From: Flavobacteriaceae bacterium
GTDB lineage: Bacteria > Bacteroidota > Bacteroidia > Flavobacteriales > Flavobacteriaceae
DNA length: 5,823 nucleotides
Direction of reading: 5' to 3'
Assembly (NCBI GenBank): GCA_016763595.1
Contig: JAESTN010000345.1
Location: forward strand, 1-5,823
The notes beneath the pieces are model-generated. The model did not search any database and was not told the origin of the DNA. It saw only the letters and a program-made list of their open reading frames with translations. Position numbers and translations under genes: made by a program. Below are positions 1 to 5,823 of this stretch, piece after piece (the first letter of the stretch is position 1; each line of letters begins with the position of its first letter).

Positions 1-329
1 TTATAGCCAGAGAGTCACGTTCTTTTGTGATTTCTGTTTCTAGTTTAATGGCAAAATCAGATTTTCCTTCAGATGCTCCACACATTGATAAAATTTTAGA
101 AAATGCTCCTGAAACTTTAGCGAATGGAGGTTCTTGTATTGCGTCTCCAAATGGTGAATGGTTGGTAAAACCTGTTTTACATAAAGAAGGACTAATTATC
201 GAAACCTTAGATTTTAATCGTGTATTGGAAGAACGTCAAAATTTTGATTGTGTTGGACATTATTCACGTCCAGATGTTACCAAATTACATGTAAATAGAG
301 AACGACAAAGCACCGTGTTTTATGACTAA
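1..329 (+). CDS. Nitrilase-family carbon-nitrogen hydrolase, C-terminal part (5' end outside window)
   Basis: This is the C-terminal third or so of a nitrilase-superfamily enzyme, which hydrolyses nitriles or related C-N bonds in the cytoplasm through a Cys-Glu-Lys triad. The reading frame is open from the left edge (first full codon at 3). It reads ARESRSFVISVSS at 6-44, matching the 'A-x-E-x-R-x-F-V-x-S' strand that follows the catalytic Cys region. It continues with GGSCIASPNGEW (126-161) and GHYSRPDV (255-278), both typical of aliphatic/aryl nitrilases rather than amidases such as NIT2. The gene ends with TAA at 327-329. The catalytic residues lie upstream of the window, so activity cannot be judged. 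An in-frame GTG at 27 is not the start, because homologous sequence continues before it. It converges on the LacI-type gene, with stop codons overlapping. The family call is firm, but the substrate (nitrile, cyanide or other) is unknown. Confidence 0.88.
   Translation, partial: IARESRSFVISVSSLMAKSDFPSDAPHIDKILENAPETLANGGSCIASPNGEWLVKPVLHKEGLIIETLDFNRVLEERQNFDCVGHYSRPDVTKLHVNRERQSTVFYD
326..329. other. Overlapping convergent stop codons
   Basis: The four bases CTAA carry the TAA stop of the + strand nitrilase gene (327-329) and, on the other strand, the TAG stop of the LacI-type gene (328-326). No intergenic DNA remains for a terminator. Each transcript must therefore end inside the opposite gene, giving antisense 3' ends. 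Confidence 0.9.
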
Positions 330-1360
330 TTTAAGAACAGAGGTTTGGTAGACTTACGTTCTACGATATCTGTTTTGATCACAATGGTTTCTGTTGTTTC
401 TTCAGCGTTTGTGCTTTCTAATTTGTTGATTAAAAACTCAGCGGCTGTAGCTCCCATTTGTTCTCCATGCTGACTAACGGTCGTTAGTTTTGGACTAGAA
501 TGTCTCGCTAAAATTCCGTTAGAGAATGCAATTACAGAAAAATCATCAGGTACTTTATAACCTTGTCTAATTGCAACTTTCATGGCAGCAATGGCAGAAG
601 ATTCATCTGTAGCAATTACAGCATCAATATCTAGTTTTTCGAAAATAGGCGTTAATACATTTTCGTATTCTTTATAATCATCTTCTTTTATATTGATAAT
701 ATAATCAATATTCAAAGCAATGTTTTCTTTTTCAAGTCCTTTTAAATATCCTTGATGTCTTAACCGACCAACATTTAAATGGCTTAATGTAGATATAAAA
801 GCAATCTTTTTATGTCCTGTTTTTGATAAATGTTGAACAGCATTAACGGCACCATCAAAATCATTTGTAATAATTTTATCACAGGGAATACTTTCTGCAA
901 CTCTATCAAACATTACAATTGGAATTCCGTCATTGATCGTGTTTTTAAAATGAGTATACTCATTCTTAACTTCTGTTTCTTCGGCCATAGATAAGATTAC
1001 ACCATCAATACTTCCATTTGAAAGCATTTCTAAGGTTTCTGCCTCTTTCTCTAAAGATTCGTTTGAGATACATGAAATAATTTTATAGCCTTTCTCATTT
1101 GCTACTTTTTCTACTCCTTTAAACACTTGTGCAAAAAAATAGTTTAACATATTCGGAATGAGAATTCCAATAATTTTTGTCTTTCTGTTTTTTAAACTCA
1201 GCGCATTAAAATTTGGCTTGTAGTTTTTTTCTTTAGCAAATTTTTGAATTTTTTCTTTAGTGCTTACACTAATTTCATAGCTGTCATTTAACGCTTTTGA
1301 TACTGTAGAAATTGATACGCCAAAATGATTGGCTATGTCTTTTATGGTAAGTTTTTTCAT
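326..1360 (-). CDS. LacI/GalR-family transcriptional regulator
   Basis: This is a full-length (344 aa) LacI-type DNA-binding regulator, normally a dimer that releases or binds its operator in response to a small sugar-like ligand. The N-terminal helix-turn-helix is at residues 4-23 (LTIKDIANHFGVSISTVSKA). A hinge region follows at about 50-62 (NFNALSLKNRKTK). The periplasmic-binding-protein-like effector domain runs from about residue 63 to 335. It has the usual landmarks: IIGILIPN (63-70), MLNYFFAQVFKGVE, IPIVMFDR (146-153), TGHKKIAFIS (181-190), DAVIATDE (246-253), and SPKLTTVSQHGEQMG (289-303) near the C-terminus. The AFSNG at 278-282 replaces the GFD/GYD of enterobacterial members, as is common in Bacteroidota homologues. 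The start is ATG at 1360, with no Shine-Dalgarno site. No sugar-utilisation gene adjoins it, so its target is unclear. It may control the upstream glycosyltransferase operon or itself (inference). Confidence 0.95.
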   Translation of the reverse strand: MKKLTIKDIANHFGVSISTVSKALNDSYEISVSTKEKIQKFAKEKNYKPNFNALSLKNRKTKIIGILIPNMLNYFFAQVFKGVEKVANEKGYKIISCISNESLEKEAETLEMLSNGSIDGVILSMAEETEVKNEYTHFKNTINDGIPIVMFDRVAESIPCDKIITNDFDGAVNAVQHLSKTGHKKIAFISTLSHLNVGRLRHQGYLKGLEKENIALNIDYIINIKEDDYKEYENVLTPIFEKLDIDAVIATDESSAIAAMKVAIRQGYKVPDDFSVIAFSNGILARHSSPKLTTVSQHGEQMGATAAEFLINKLESTNAEETTETIVIKTDIVERKSTKPLFLN

Positions 1361-1395
1361 CTAAAAAAATTATACCACAAAGTACAAAAAATAGG
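1361..1395 (-). promoter_or_regulatory. Short leader and possible weak promoter of the LacI-type gene
   Basis: This 35-base gap is the only intergenic DNA in the window. On the - strand it contains TACTTTG (1384-1378), one base short of the Bacteroidota -7 element TAnnTTTG, and then an A/T-rich stretch ending in TTTTTTTAG before the ATG. I see no TTG at the expected -33 position (around 1402-1412). There is also no hairpin followed by a T tract that would end transcription of the upstream operon. The region may be a weak promoter, or simply a read-through spacer that makes the regulator a sixth gene of the operon. Confidence 0.22.
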
Positions 1396-2766
1396 TTAAA
1401 CGGTATTTATGCTTTTTGGATTAAATTGCTTTTTAAAAAATAGCTCCCAAATTAAAAATCCATACACAACAATGTATTCTATACTAATAAGTAGTAAGTT
1501 TTCTTTATAGATCTCATTAGAGTAAGCAGAATAACTCAAGATAATTACCAAGCTCCAAATTATTGGAAATCTGTATTTTGTAAAAACAGATAATAGAATT
1601 AAGGTTGCTAAATACCACGGATGCATTGTTGTAGTTGTAAAGTAATAAAAAGACAATCCAAAGAGTAGCGCAGTAATGAGTTGTTTTGGAGTTGTGTTTT
1701 TCCTGAAAAAAGTAATAAATCCAACAAACAGAACGGTTAAGATCGGAATTATCTTTCCTATGATTTCAATTTCGTTATAACCTCTAAATAGGTGCCCGAT
1801 TTCTCTAAAAATATAATAAAAACTAGCATTGAATTCGAAATTACGAAACCATAATCCAACCGAATTGCTGTAATTTCCGATTAGTTCATTGGAATAAAAT
1901 GGAAGAAATAAAACGATAGTTGTGCCAATTACAAGTGCATAAAACCCAATTAGTTGTAAGAACCCTTTTTTAAATGAAACATCTCTTTTCACAAACCATT
2001 GAAAGAACAATGGTAAAAAGAGAAACGGAATCAATTTTACGGTAATTGAACAAGCGATTAATACAGCAGCCCAAACCCATTTATTTTTAAAAAGTAAATG
2101 GATTGCCCAAACCAAAAAGAACAACATTACTGGTTCAAAATGTAAATTACCTGTCATTTCTATAATGATAAATGGGTTCAATATGTACCAGAAAATGGTA
2201 TGAACAGGAATCTTTAAATGGGCTAATATTTTTTTTCCGAAATAGAGAATTCCAACATCAGCAAAAATGATCAGTAATCTCATTACTACAACAGAACCTA
2301 TAATACTTTTGTTTGCGAAAAAGGCTGCAATTAAAAAGCACAACTGATTTATTGGTGGGTAATTGGTGTAATGGCTACCATTTAATTCACCCATTCCAGA
2401 ATATAAATCTAACGCTTGATTAACGGGGAATGAATGTTGGTTTATAAATGTTTCGGGTAAAGATAAATAGGGGTTTAAGCCTTCCAATAACATTCTGCCA
2501 TCCCAAATAAAACGATAAAAATCTTGTGATAAATTGGGGATAGAAAACAAGAATACTAATCTAAATAGGATTGAAATTCCGAGTAGAAATTGAAAGTTGT
2601 TTGCATTCTTTTTGATAAAATAAAAGTACGTACTAAATAAAACGGCATATAATGCTAAGAACTTAAAAAACTGAGCTCTTTCTAAATTATATCCAAAGAA
2701 AAAATAGAGTAAAACAGTTACTGAAGTCAGTAAAATCATGCTCTTATTTTCCTTACTAGTACCCAT
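1396..2766 (-). CDS. Polytopic GT-C glycosyltransferase, mannosyltransferase-like
   Basis: This 456-aa integral membrane protein has about ten or more hydrophobic segments and the layout of GT-C transferases (GT87/DUF2029 and MptB-like polyprenol-phosphomannose mannosyltransferases). Such enzymes take a sugar from a polyprenyl-phosphate donor on the outer side of the inner membrane. The diagnostic first loop is at residues 81-100 (QDFYRFIWDGRMLLEGLNPY), with the likely catalytic acid D82 and the WDG motif. Further family-like motifs are YPPINQ (136-141), GNLHFEP (206-212), TVKLIPFLFLP (242-252) and TTMHPWYL (379-386), the last in a late loop. The ATG start shares its A with the TAA of the preceding transferase gene (TAATG, 2768-2764), which fixes the start and suggests translational coupling. 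The donor could be the product of the DPM1-like enzyme two genes upstream. Mannose is a guess from family resemblance, and the acceptor is unknown. Confidence 0.85.
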   Translation of the reverse strand: MGTSKENKSMILLTSVTVLLYFFFGYNLERAQFFKFLALYAVLFSTYFYFIKKNANNFQFLLGISILFRLVFLFSIPNLSQDFYRFIWDGRMLLEGLNPYLSLPETFINQHSFPVNQALDLYSGMGELNGSHYTNYPPINQLCFLIAAFFANKSIIGSVVVMRLLIIFADVGILYFGKKILAHLKIPVHTIFWYILNPFIIIEMTGNLHFEPVMLFFLVWAIHLLFKNKWVWAAVLIACSITVKLIPFLFLPLFFQWFVKRDVSFKKGFLQLIGFYALVIGTTIVLFLPFYSNELIGNYSNSVGLWFRNFEFNASFYYIFREIGHLFRGYNEIEIIGKIIPILTVLFVGFITFFRKNTTPKQLITALLFGLSFYYFTTTTMHPWYLATLILLSVFTKYRFPIIWSLVIILSYSAYSNEIYKENLLLISIEYIVVYGFLIWELFFKKQFNPKSINTV

Positions 2767-4256
2767 TAAGCTTTAGAGAATATCGATTTAAAAAACACAT
2801 ATCCAAAACCTAAAAATAGCATTAAGTGAAAAGGAAATAATCCAAAATCACCACCTTGATCTCCGACTACAAAAGCACTATACATTCCGAAAACAAAATA
2901 GATGGCTAAAAGACCCTCTAGAATTACATGAACTGATGGTTTTTTGTGGATGTATTTATTGTTTTTCCAAGTATCTTTTAATGTCTTAATATTGAATTTT
3001 GGAGTTCTAACAAACTCGCTTTTTTTACCAAAATGCCCTTCTAAAACAGCAATTGTATTGTGTAAACAAAATCCCATGGCTATTGAGAAAAATATAAAGA
3101 ACATTCCAATGTAGCTAAAAAAGTTTTTAACACCTCCTCCATAAATATTCTTATACATGTGCCAATAACAAATAAAGAAAATGATGGAGCTTATTACAAA
3201 GAAACTCATCATGTAGAAGTAATTTTTTAAATGTGTATATTCATTTTTAATATACAACATTGGGATGCTTAATACACCAACAATCAATATGTTTAAGAAC
3301 ATAGTGCTGTTTAATAAATGCAATAATCCATGTATTTTAGATTTGAAATTCAAGTGTTTATTTGTAACGACTCTTTTGGCCATTTTTTGAAAATTTTCTG
3401 CCCCACCTTTATTCCATCTAAACTGTTGTGATCTTGCAGCACTGATAATTACAGGGAGTTCTGCAGGAGTTTCGACATGTTCTAAATATTTGAATTTCCA
3501 TTTTTTTAATTGTGCCCTGTAGCTTAAGTCTAAATCTTCTGTAAGTGTATCTCCTTCCCAATTTCCGGCATCATAAATACACTCTTTACGCCAAACACCA
3601 GCTGTTCCATTAAAGTTGATGAAATGACCTTTGCTATTTCTCCCTACTTGTTCTAACGTAAAATGTGCATCTAAGGCAAATGCCTGGATTTTTGTTAACG
3701 TAGAATAGTTTCTGTTAATATGTCCCCAGCGAGTTTGCACAACACCAATCTCAGGGTTTTTAAAATAAGGGATAGTTTGATATAGCCAGTCTTCTTTGGG
3801 TAAAAAATCAGCATCAAAAATGACAATAAATTCACCTTTAGCAACTTCTAATCCAGCTTTTAAAGCACCTGCCTTGAAACCTTGCCTGTTCGTTCTTCTA
3901 ATATGTTTAATGTCAATTCCAGATTTTTTTAATTCACCAATCTGTTTAGCAGTAGAAATAATAGACTCATCTGTAGAATCATCCAACACCTGAATTTCTA
4001 ATTTATTTTTAGGGTAGTTTAATTTTACAATGTTTGTTAGTAAACGCTCCATTACATACAACTCATTATATACTGGAAGTTGTATGGTAACAAAAGGAAT
4101 TTCGTTTGGTTTGGTAAAATCAAATTTAGCCGAAGTGTCTTCTTTTTTCTGTGCACTTAGATAGTTAAACAACAAGTTTAACTGCGCTATTGAGTACATG
4201 AAAATTAAGAGCAATGCGATAGAATAAACCGCTATGATTATGTATTCAACAACCAT
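2766..4256 (-). CDS. Membrane-anchored family 2 glycosyltransferase, cellulose synthase/CslA-like
   Basis: This 496-aa inner-membrane enzyme transfers sugar from a nucleotide-sugar donor on the cytoplasmic side. One N-terminal membrane helix (about 3-30) is followed by a GT-A catalytic domain. The domain carries all the signatures of processive GT2 enzymes: VTIQLPVYNE (56-65), LDDSTD (91-96), DAD (148-150), TAGVWRKECI (218-227), TED (239-241) and QxxRW as QQFRW (277-281). Four or five membrane helices follow (about 308-336, 346-366, 378-402, 442-464, 472-492). The protein lacks the PilZ domain of BcsA and is closer in size and motifs to plant CslA/CslC glucomannan synthases and to bacterial ceramide-glucosyltransferase-like proteins. 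The ATG at 4256 overlaps the upstream stop as TAATG. All catalytic residues are present, so it should be active. It could make a beta-glucan, a (gluco)mannan or a glycolipid, and sequence alone does not decide which. Confidence 0.93.
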   Translation of the reverse strand: MVVEYIIIAVYSIALLLIFMYSIAQLNLLFNYLSAQKKEDTSAKFDFTKPNEIPFVTIQLPVYNELYVMERLLTNIVKLNYPKNKLEIQVLDDSTDESIISTAKQIGELKKSGIDIKHIRRTNRQGFKAGALKAGLEVAKGEFIVIFDADFLPKEDWLYQTIPYFKNPEIGVVQTRWGHINRNYSTLTKIQAFALDAHFTLEQVGRNSKGHFINFNGTAGVWRKECIYDAGNWEGDTLTEDLDLSYRAQLKKWKFKYLEHVETPAELPVIISAARSQQFRWNKGGAENFQKMAKRVVTNKHLNFKSKIHGLLHLLNSTMFLNILIVGVLSIPMLYIKNEYTHLKNYFYMMSFFVISSIIFFICYWHMYKNIYGGGVKNFFSYIGMFFIFFSIAMGFCLHNTIAVLEGHFGKKSEFVRTPKFNIKTLKDTWKNNKYIHKKPSVHVILEGLLAIYFVFGMYSAFVVGDQGGDFGLFPFHLMLFLGFGYVFFKSIFSKA

Positions 4257-4948
4257 TATTTAAAACTATATTTAAAAATCCAACCTAAAATTTTTACACC
4301 AGCCATAATACTTCCTTTTACAGTTCCAGAAACTTTAGAAACACCAATTCTATTTCTGTATTTCATCGGGATTTCTACATATGTATATTTCTGTTTCAAT
4401 GCTTTTAATTGCATCTCTACCGTCCATCCATAGGTTTTATCTTCCATCTTTAAAGCCAATAATTGATTATACTTGATTGCTCTAAAAGGCCCTAAGTCTG
4501 TATATTTGGCGCCAAAAAATAGTTTCATTAAAAACGTAGCTAGCCAATTCCCGAAAACTTGTTGAGGTGTCATAGAACCTTGTTCTCGTAGTCGTTTTAC
4601 TCTGGCTCCAATTACAAAATCGATGTTGTCATTAATGATCGGTGCAATAATTTCTGTTAATTGCTCTGGGTAGTCAGAATAATCTCCATCTAAAAAAACA
4701 ATAATATCTGGTTTTGTATTTTGATCAGCGATATGCTCCATTCCTTTTAAACAGGCAAAACCGTAACCTTTTCTGTTTTCTTGCAAAACAGTAGCACCAG
4801 CATTCTTTGCATTTTCTTCTGTATTGTCTGTAGAATTATTGCTAACAACAATTATTTCATTTACAATAGCAGGGATATCTTTAATAACATGAGCAATAGA
4901 ATCTTGCTCGTTGTAGGCAGGTATAATAACCTTAATTAGTTGACTCAT
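4256..4948 (-). CDS. DPM1-like family 2 glycosyltransferase (polyprenyl-phosphate sugar synthase type)
   Basis: This 230-aa, single-domain GT-A enzyme resembles dolichol/polyprenyl-phosphate mannosyl- or glucosyltransferases. It has PAYNEQDSI at 10-18, the nucleotide loop VVSNNSTDNT at 34-43, NRKGYGFACLKG at 58-69, and the metal-binding DxD in FLDGDYSDYPEQ (D88, D90). The acceptor-side region includes YTDLGPFRAIKY (149-160), YGWTVEMQLKAL (173-184), and a C-terminal basic patch RNRIGVSKVSGT (198-209) with weakly hydrophobic flanks. There are no clear membrane helices, so it is probably cytoplasmic or peripheral at the inner membrane. One oddity is that the D-D/N position usual in GT2 proteins is S36-N37 here. 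It is joined by TAATG to genes on both sides. Its likely role is to make a lipid-linked sugar for the GT-C enzyme of the same operon (inference). It could instead use another lipid acceptor. Confidence 0.88.
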   Translation of the reverse strand: MSQLIKVIIPAYNEQDSIAHVIKDIPAIVNEIIVVSNNSTDNTEENAKNAGATVLQENRKGYGFACLKGMEHIADQNTKPDIIVFLDGDYSDYPEQLTEIIAPIINDNIDFVIGARVKRLREQGSMTPQQVFGNWLATFLMKLFFGAKYTDLGPFRAIKYNQLLALKMEDKTYGWTVEMQLKALKQKYTYVEIPMKYRNRIGVSKVSGTVKGSIMAGVKILGWIFKYSFK

Positions 4949-5427
4949 TAGTATAAATCGGACAAATTATTTTCCTTTTTAAAGGATTTTAAATTGGTCC
5001 ATTCTTTTATTTTTTTACCCTTTCGGTATTTTTCTGCTTTAATCAATTTGCTTTGATGATATCTAAAACAAAAGCCATTTTTTTTGCCGTCTTTTAGTTG
5101 GCATTTGTGATTCATTTCACCTTGTTTAGAGTAAAATAACCACCAGTTATTTTTTTGACCATTTTTAAAATGCCCCTCTTTTTCTTTTGATTTATTTTTT
5201 CGGTAAAAATACCAATATTTTGTGGGTTTATTATTTTTAAAATGGCCTTCTTTAGTTAGTATTCCATTTGAATAGTAAAATTTCCAATATCCATTTTTTT
5301 GACCATCTATAACCCAACCTTCTTCTTTTATTTGTCCGTTGCTATAATAATTTTTATGGTGCTTTTTTTGTGCACTCACGAAAAGTGAGCACATAAAAAG
5401 GAGTAACACTAAACGTTTTCGAAACAT
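4948..5427 (-). CDS. Secreted MORN/YwqK-type repeat protein
   Basis: This 159-aa, strongly basic protein has an N-terminal Sec signal peptide: MFRKR, a hydrophobic core of about 7-16, and cleavage near SAQ at 18-20. The fit to a lipobox is poor, so a soluble periplasmic or surface protein is more likely than a lipoprotein. The mature part is four to five copies of a repeat of about 24 residues. Aromatic cores lie at NGYWKFYY (45-52), TKYWYFYR (69-76), KNNWWLFYS (92-100) and KNGFCFRY (116-123), each preceded by an E-G-x-F-K-N/D-G-like turn. This is the MORN-variant pattern often auto-annotated as 'toxin-antitoxin YwqK antitoxin'. The later copies are degenerate, and the tail (about 140-159) is not repeat-like. 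The gene is TAATG-coupled to both neighbours, which ties it to the transferase operon. The function is unknown. A role in binding the membrane, a glycan or a partner protein is conceivable. Confidence 0.85.
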   Translation of the reverse strand: MFRKRLVLLLFMCSLFVSAQKKHHKNYYSNGQIKEEGWVIDGQKNGYWKFYYSNGILTKEGHFKNNKPTKYWYFYRKNKSKEKEGHFKNGQKNNWWLFYSKQGEMNHKCQLKDGKKNGFCFRYHQSKLIKAEKYRKGKKIKEWTNLKSFKKENNLSDLY

Positions 5428-5823
5428 TATTTATCGTTCACAAATTTCATTAAATCAATATCGTTTCCAAGCAAAACATCAGTAGGGTTGATACGTCCGT
5501 TTTCTGGGCCATTTTCTAATTTTAATACACCACGTGGACAAACTGCAGAACAAATCCCACAGCCTACACAGCTAGATCTTACAATATTTTCGCCTTTTTG
5601 AGCATATGCTCTAACATCGATTCCTTGTTCGCAGTAGGTTGAGCAGTTTCCGCAAGAAATACATTGTCCTCCATTTGTTGTAATTCTAAAACGAGATTTA
5701 AAACGTTGTACCAATCCTAAATATGCTGCTAATGGACAGCCAAATCGACACCAAACGCGGTTTCCGAAAATTGGATAAAACCCAGTTCCAATAACACCTG
5801 CAAACCAGGCGCCAATTAAGAAA
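5427..5823 (-). CDS. Membrane polyferredoxin of NapH/NosR/CcoG type, C-terminal part (5' end outside window)
   Basis: The reading frame is open to the right edge, so only the last 131 or so residues are visible. They begin with a hydrophobic, glycine-rich segment (FLIGAWFAGVIGTGFYPIFG, 5822-5763), probably a membrane helix. Next comes NRVWCRFGCPLAAYLG, containing the CxxxCP motif (Cys codons at 5750-5748 and 5738-5736) typical of NapH/NosR/CcoG proteins. Two [4Fe-4S] motifs follow: CISCGNCSTYCE (5663-5628) and CVGCGICSAVCP (5570-5535). The first has Glu instead of the usual Pro after the last Cys. These proteins pass electrons between the membrane quinone pool and a partner at the membrane. 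A TTG at 5714 is not a real start, because the CxxxCP motif lies upstream in the same frame. It is the most upstream visible gene of the TAATG-linked operon. The electron donor and acceptor are unknown, and an N-terminal oxidoreductase or FMN-binding domain could lie outside the window. Confidence 0.9.
   Translation of the reverse strand, partial: FLIGAWFAGVIGTGFYPIFGNRVWCRFGCPLAAYLGLVQRFKSRFRITTNGGQCISCGNCSTYCEQGIDVRAYAQKGENIVRSSCVGCGICSAVCPRGVLKLENGPENGRINPTDVLLGNDIDLMKFVNDK

Noticed and set aside
27..29. GTG as a start codon for the nitrilase-family gene
   Set aside because: The frame stays open to the left edge, and the residues before it (ARESRSF) match the nitrilase family, so the gene starts outside the window.
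348..364. Possible hairpin (GTAGA / TCTAC) near the convergent gene ends
   Set aside because: The stem is only five base pairs, lies inside the LacI-type coding sequence and has no T tract, so it is not a credible terminator.
1369..1374. Perfect TATAAT on the - strand before the LacI-type gene
   Set aside because: It lies eight bases from the ATG with no suitable -35 partner. Bacteroidota primary promoters use TAnnTTTG, so chance in an A/T-rich leader is more likely.
3796..3993. A 65-codon + strand open frame
   Set aside because: It lies wholly antisense to the catalytic domain of the cellulose-synthase-like gene, resembles no family I know, and is explained as a shadow of that gene.
5078..5085. 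A8 runs in the coding strand of the MORN gene (and at 2229-2236 in the GT-C gene) as phase-variation or slippage sites
   Set aside because: Such runs arise from Lys-Lys codons in A/T-rich DNA. Both frames are intact, and nothing else suggests programmed slippage.
4948..5427. A toxin-antitoxin module based on the YwqK-like repeats
   Set aside because: No small toxin-like gene is adjacent, and the protein carries an export signal, which does not fit a cytoplasmic antitoxin.
5712..5714. TTG as a start codon for the iron-sulfur protein
   Set aside because: In-frame upstream sequence encodes the conserved CxxxCP motif and a hydrophobic segment, so the gene continues past the right edge.

Overview
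This AT-rich window looks like a chromosomal segment of a Bacteroidota bacterium, most likely a marine-type Flavobacteriaceae. This is inferred from the A/T-rich codon use, the lack of Shine-Dalgarno sites, the signal peptide ending in SAQ and the style of the protein families. It holds seven protein genes, two of them cut by the window edges. I found no RNA gene, insertion sequence, CRISPR array or other mobile element. Coding density is nearly complete: the only intergenic gap is 35 bases (1361-1395).

Layout: on the + strand, 1-329 is the 3' end of a nitrilase-family gene. Everything else is on the - strand, so it is transcribed from right to left. Starting at the right edge, the order is: the C-terminal part of a membrane polyferredoxin of the NapH/NosR/CcoG type (5823-5427); a small secreted MORN/YwqK-like repeat protein (5427-4948); a DPM1-like family 2 glycosyltransferase (4948-4256); a membrane-anchored, cellulose-synthase-like family 2 glycosyltransferase (4256-2766); a polytopic GT-C mannosyltransferase-like protein (2766-1396); and, after the 35-base gap, a LacI-type regulator (1360-326).

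The first five - strand genes are joined by four identical TAATG stop/start overlaps, so they almost certainly form one translationally coupled operon. The three transferases suggest a membrane glycan or glycolipid pathway (inference). The DPM1-like enzyme would load a sugar onto a polyprenyl phosphate. The GT-C enzyme would use that lipid-linked sugar on the outer face of the inner membrane. The cellulose-synthase-like enzyme would extend a beta-linked chain or glycosylate a lipid from a nucleotide sugar. The polyferredoxin and the secreted repeat protein are unexpected partners for such a pathway, and this combination is the most interesting part of the window. The product of the operon cannot be named from the sequence.

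The LacI gene may be read through from the operon or may have its own weak promoter in the gap. Its stop codon overlaps that of the convergent nitrilase gene by four bases.
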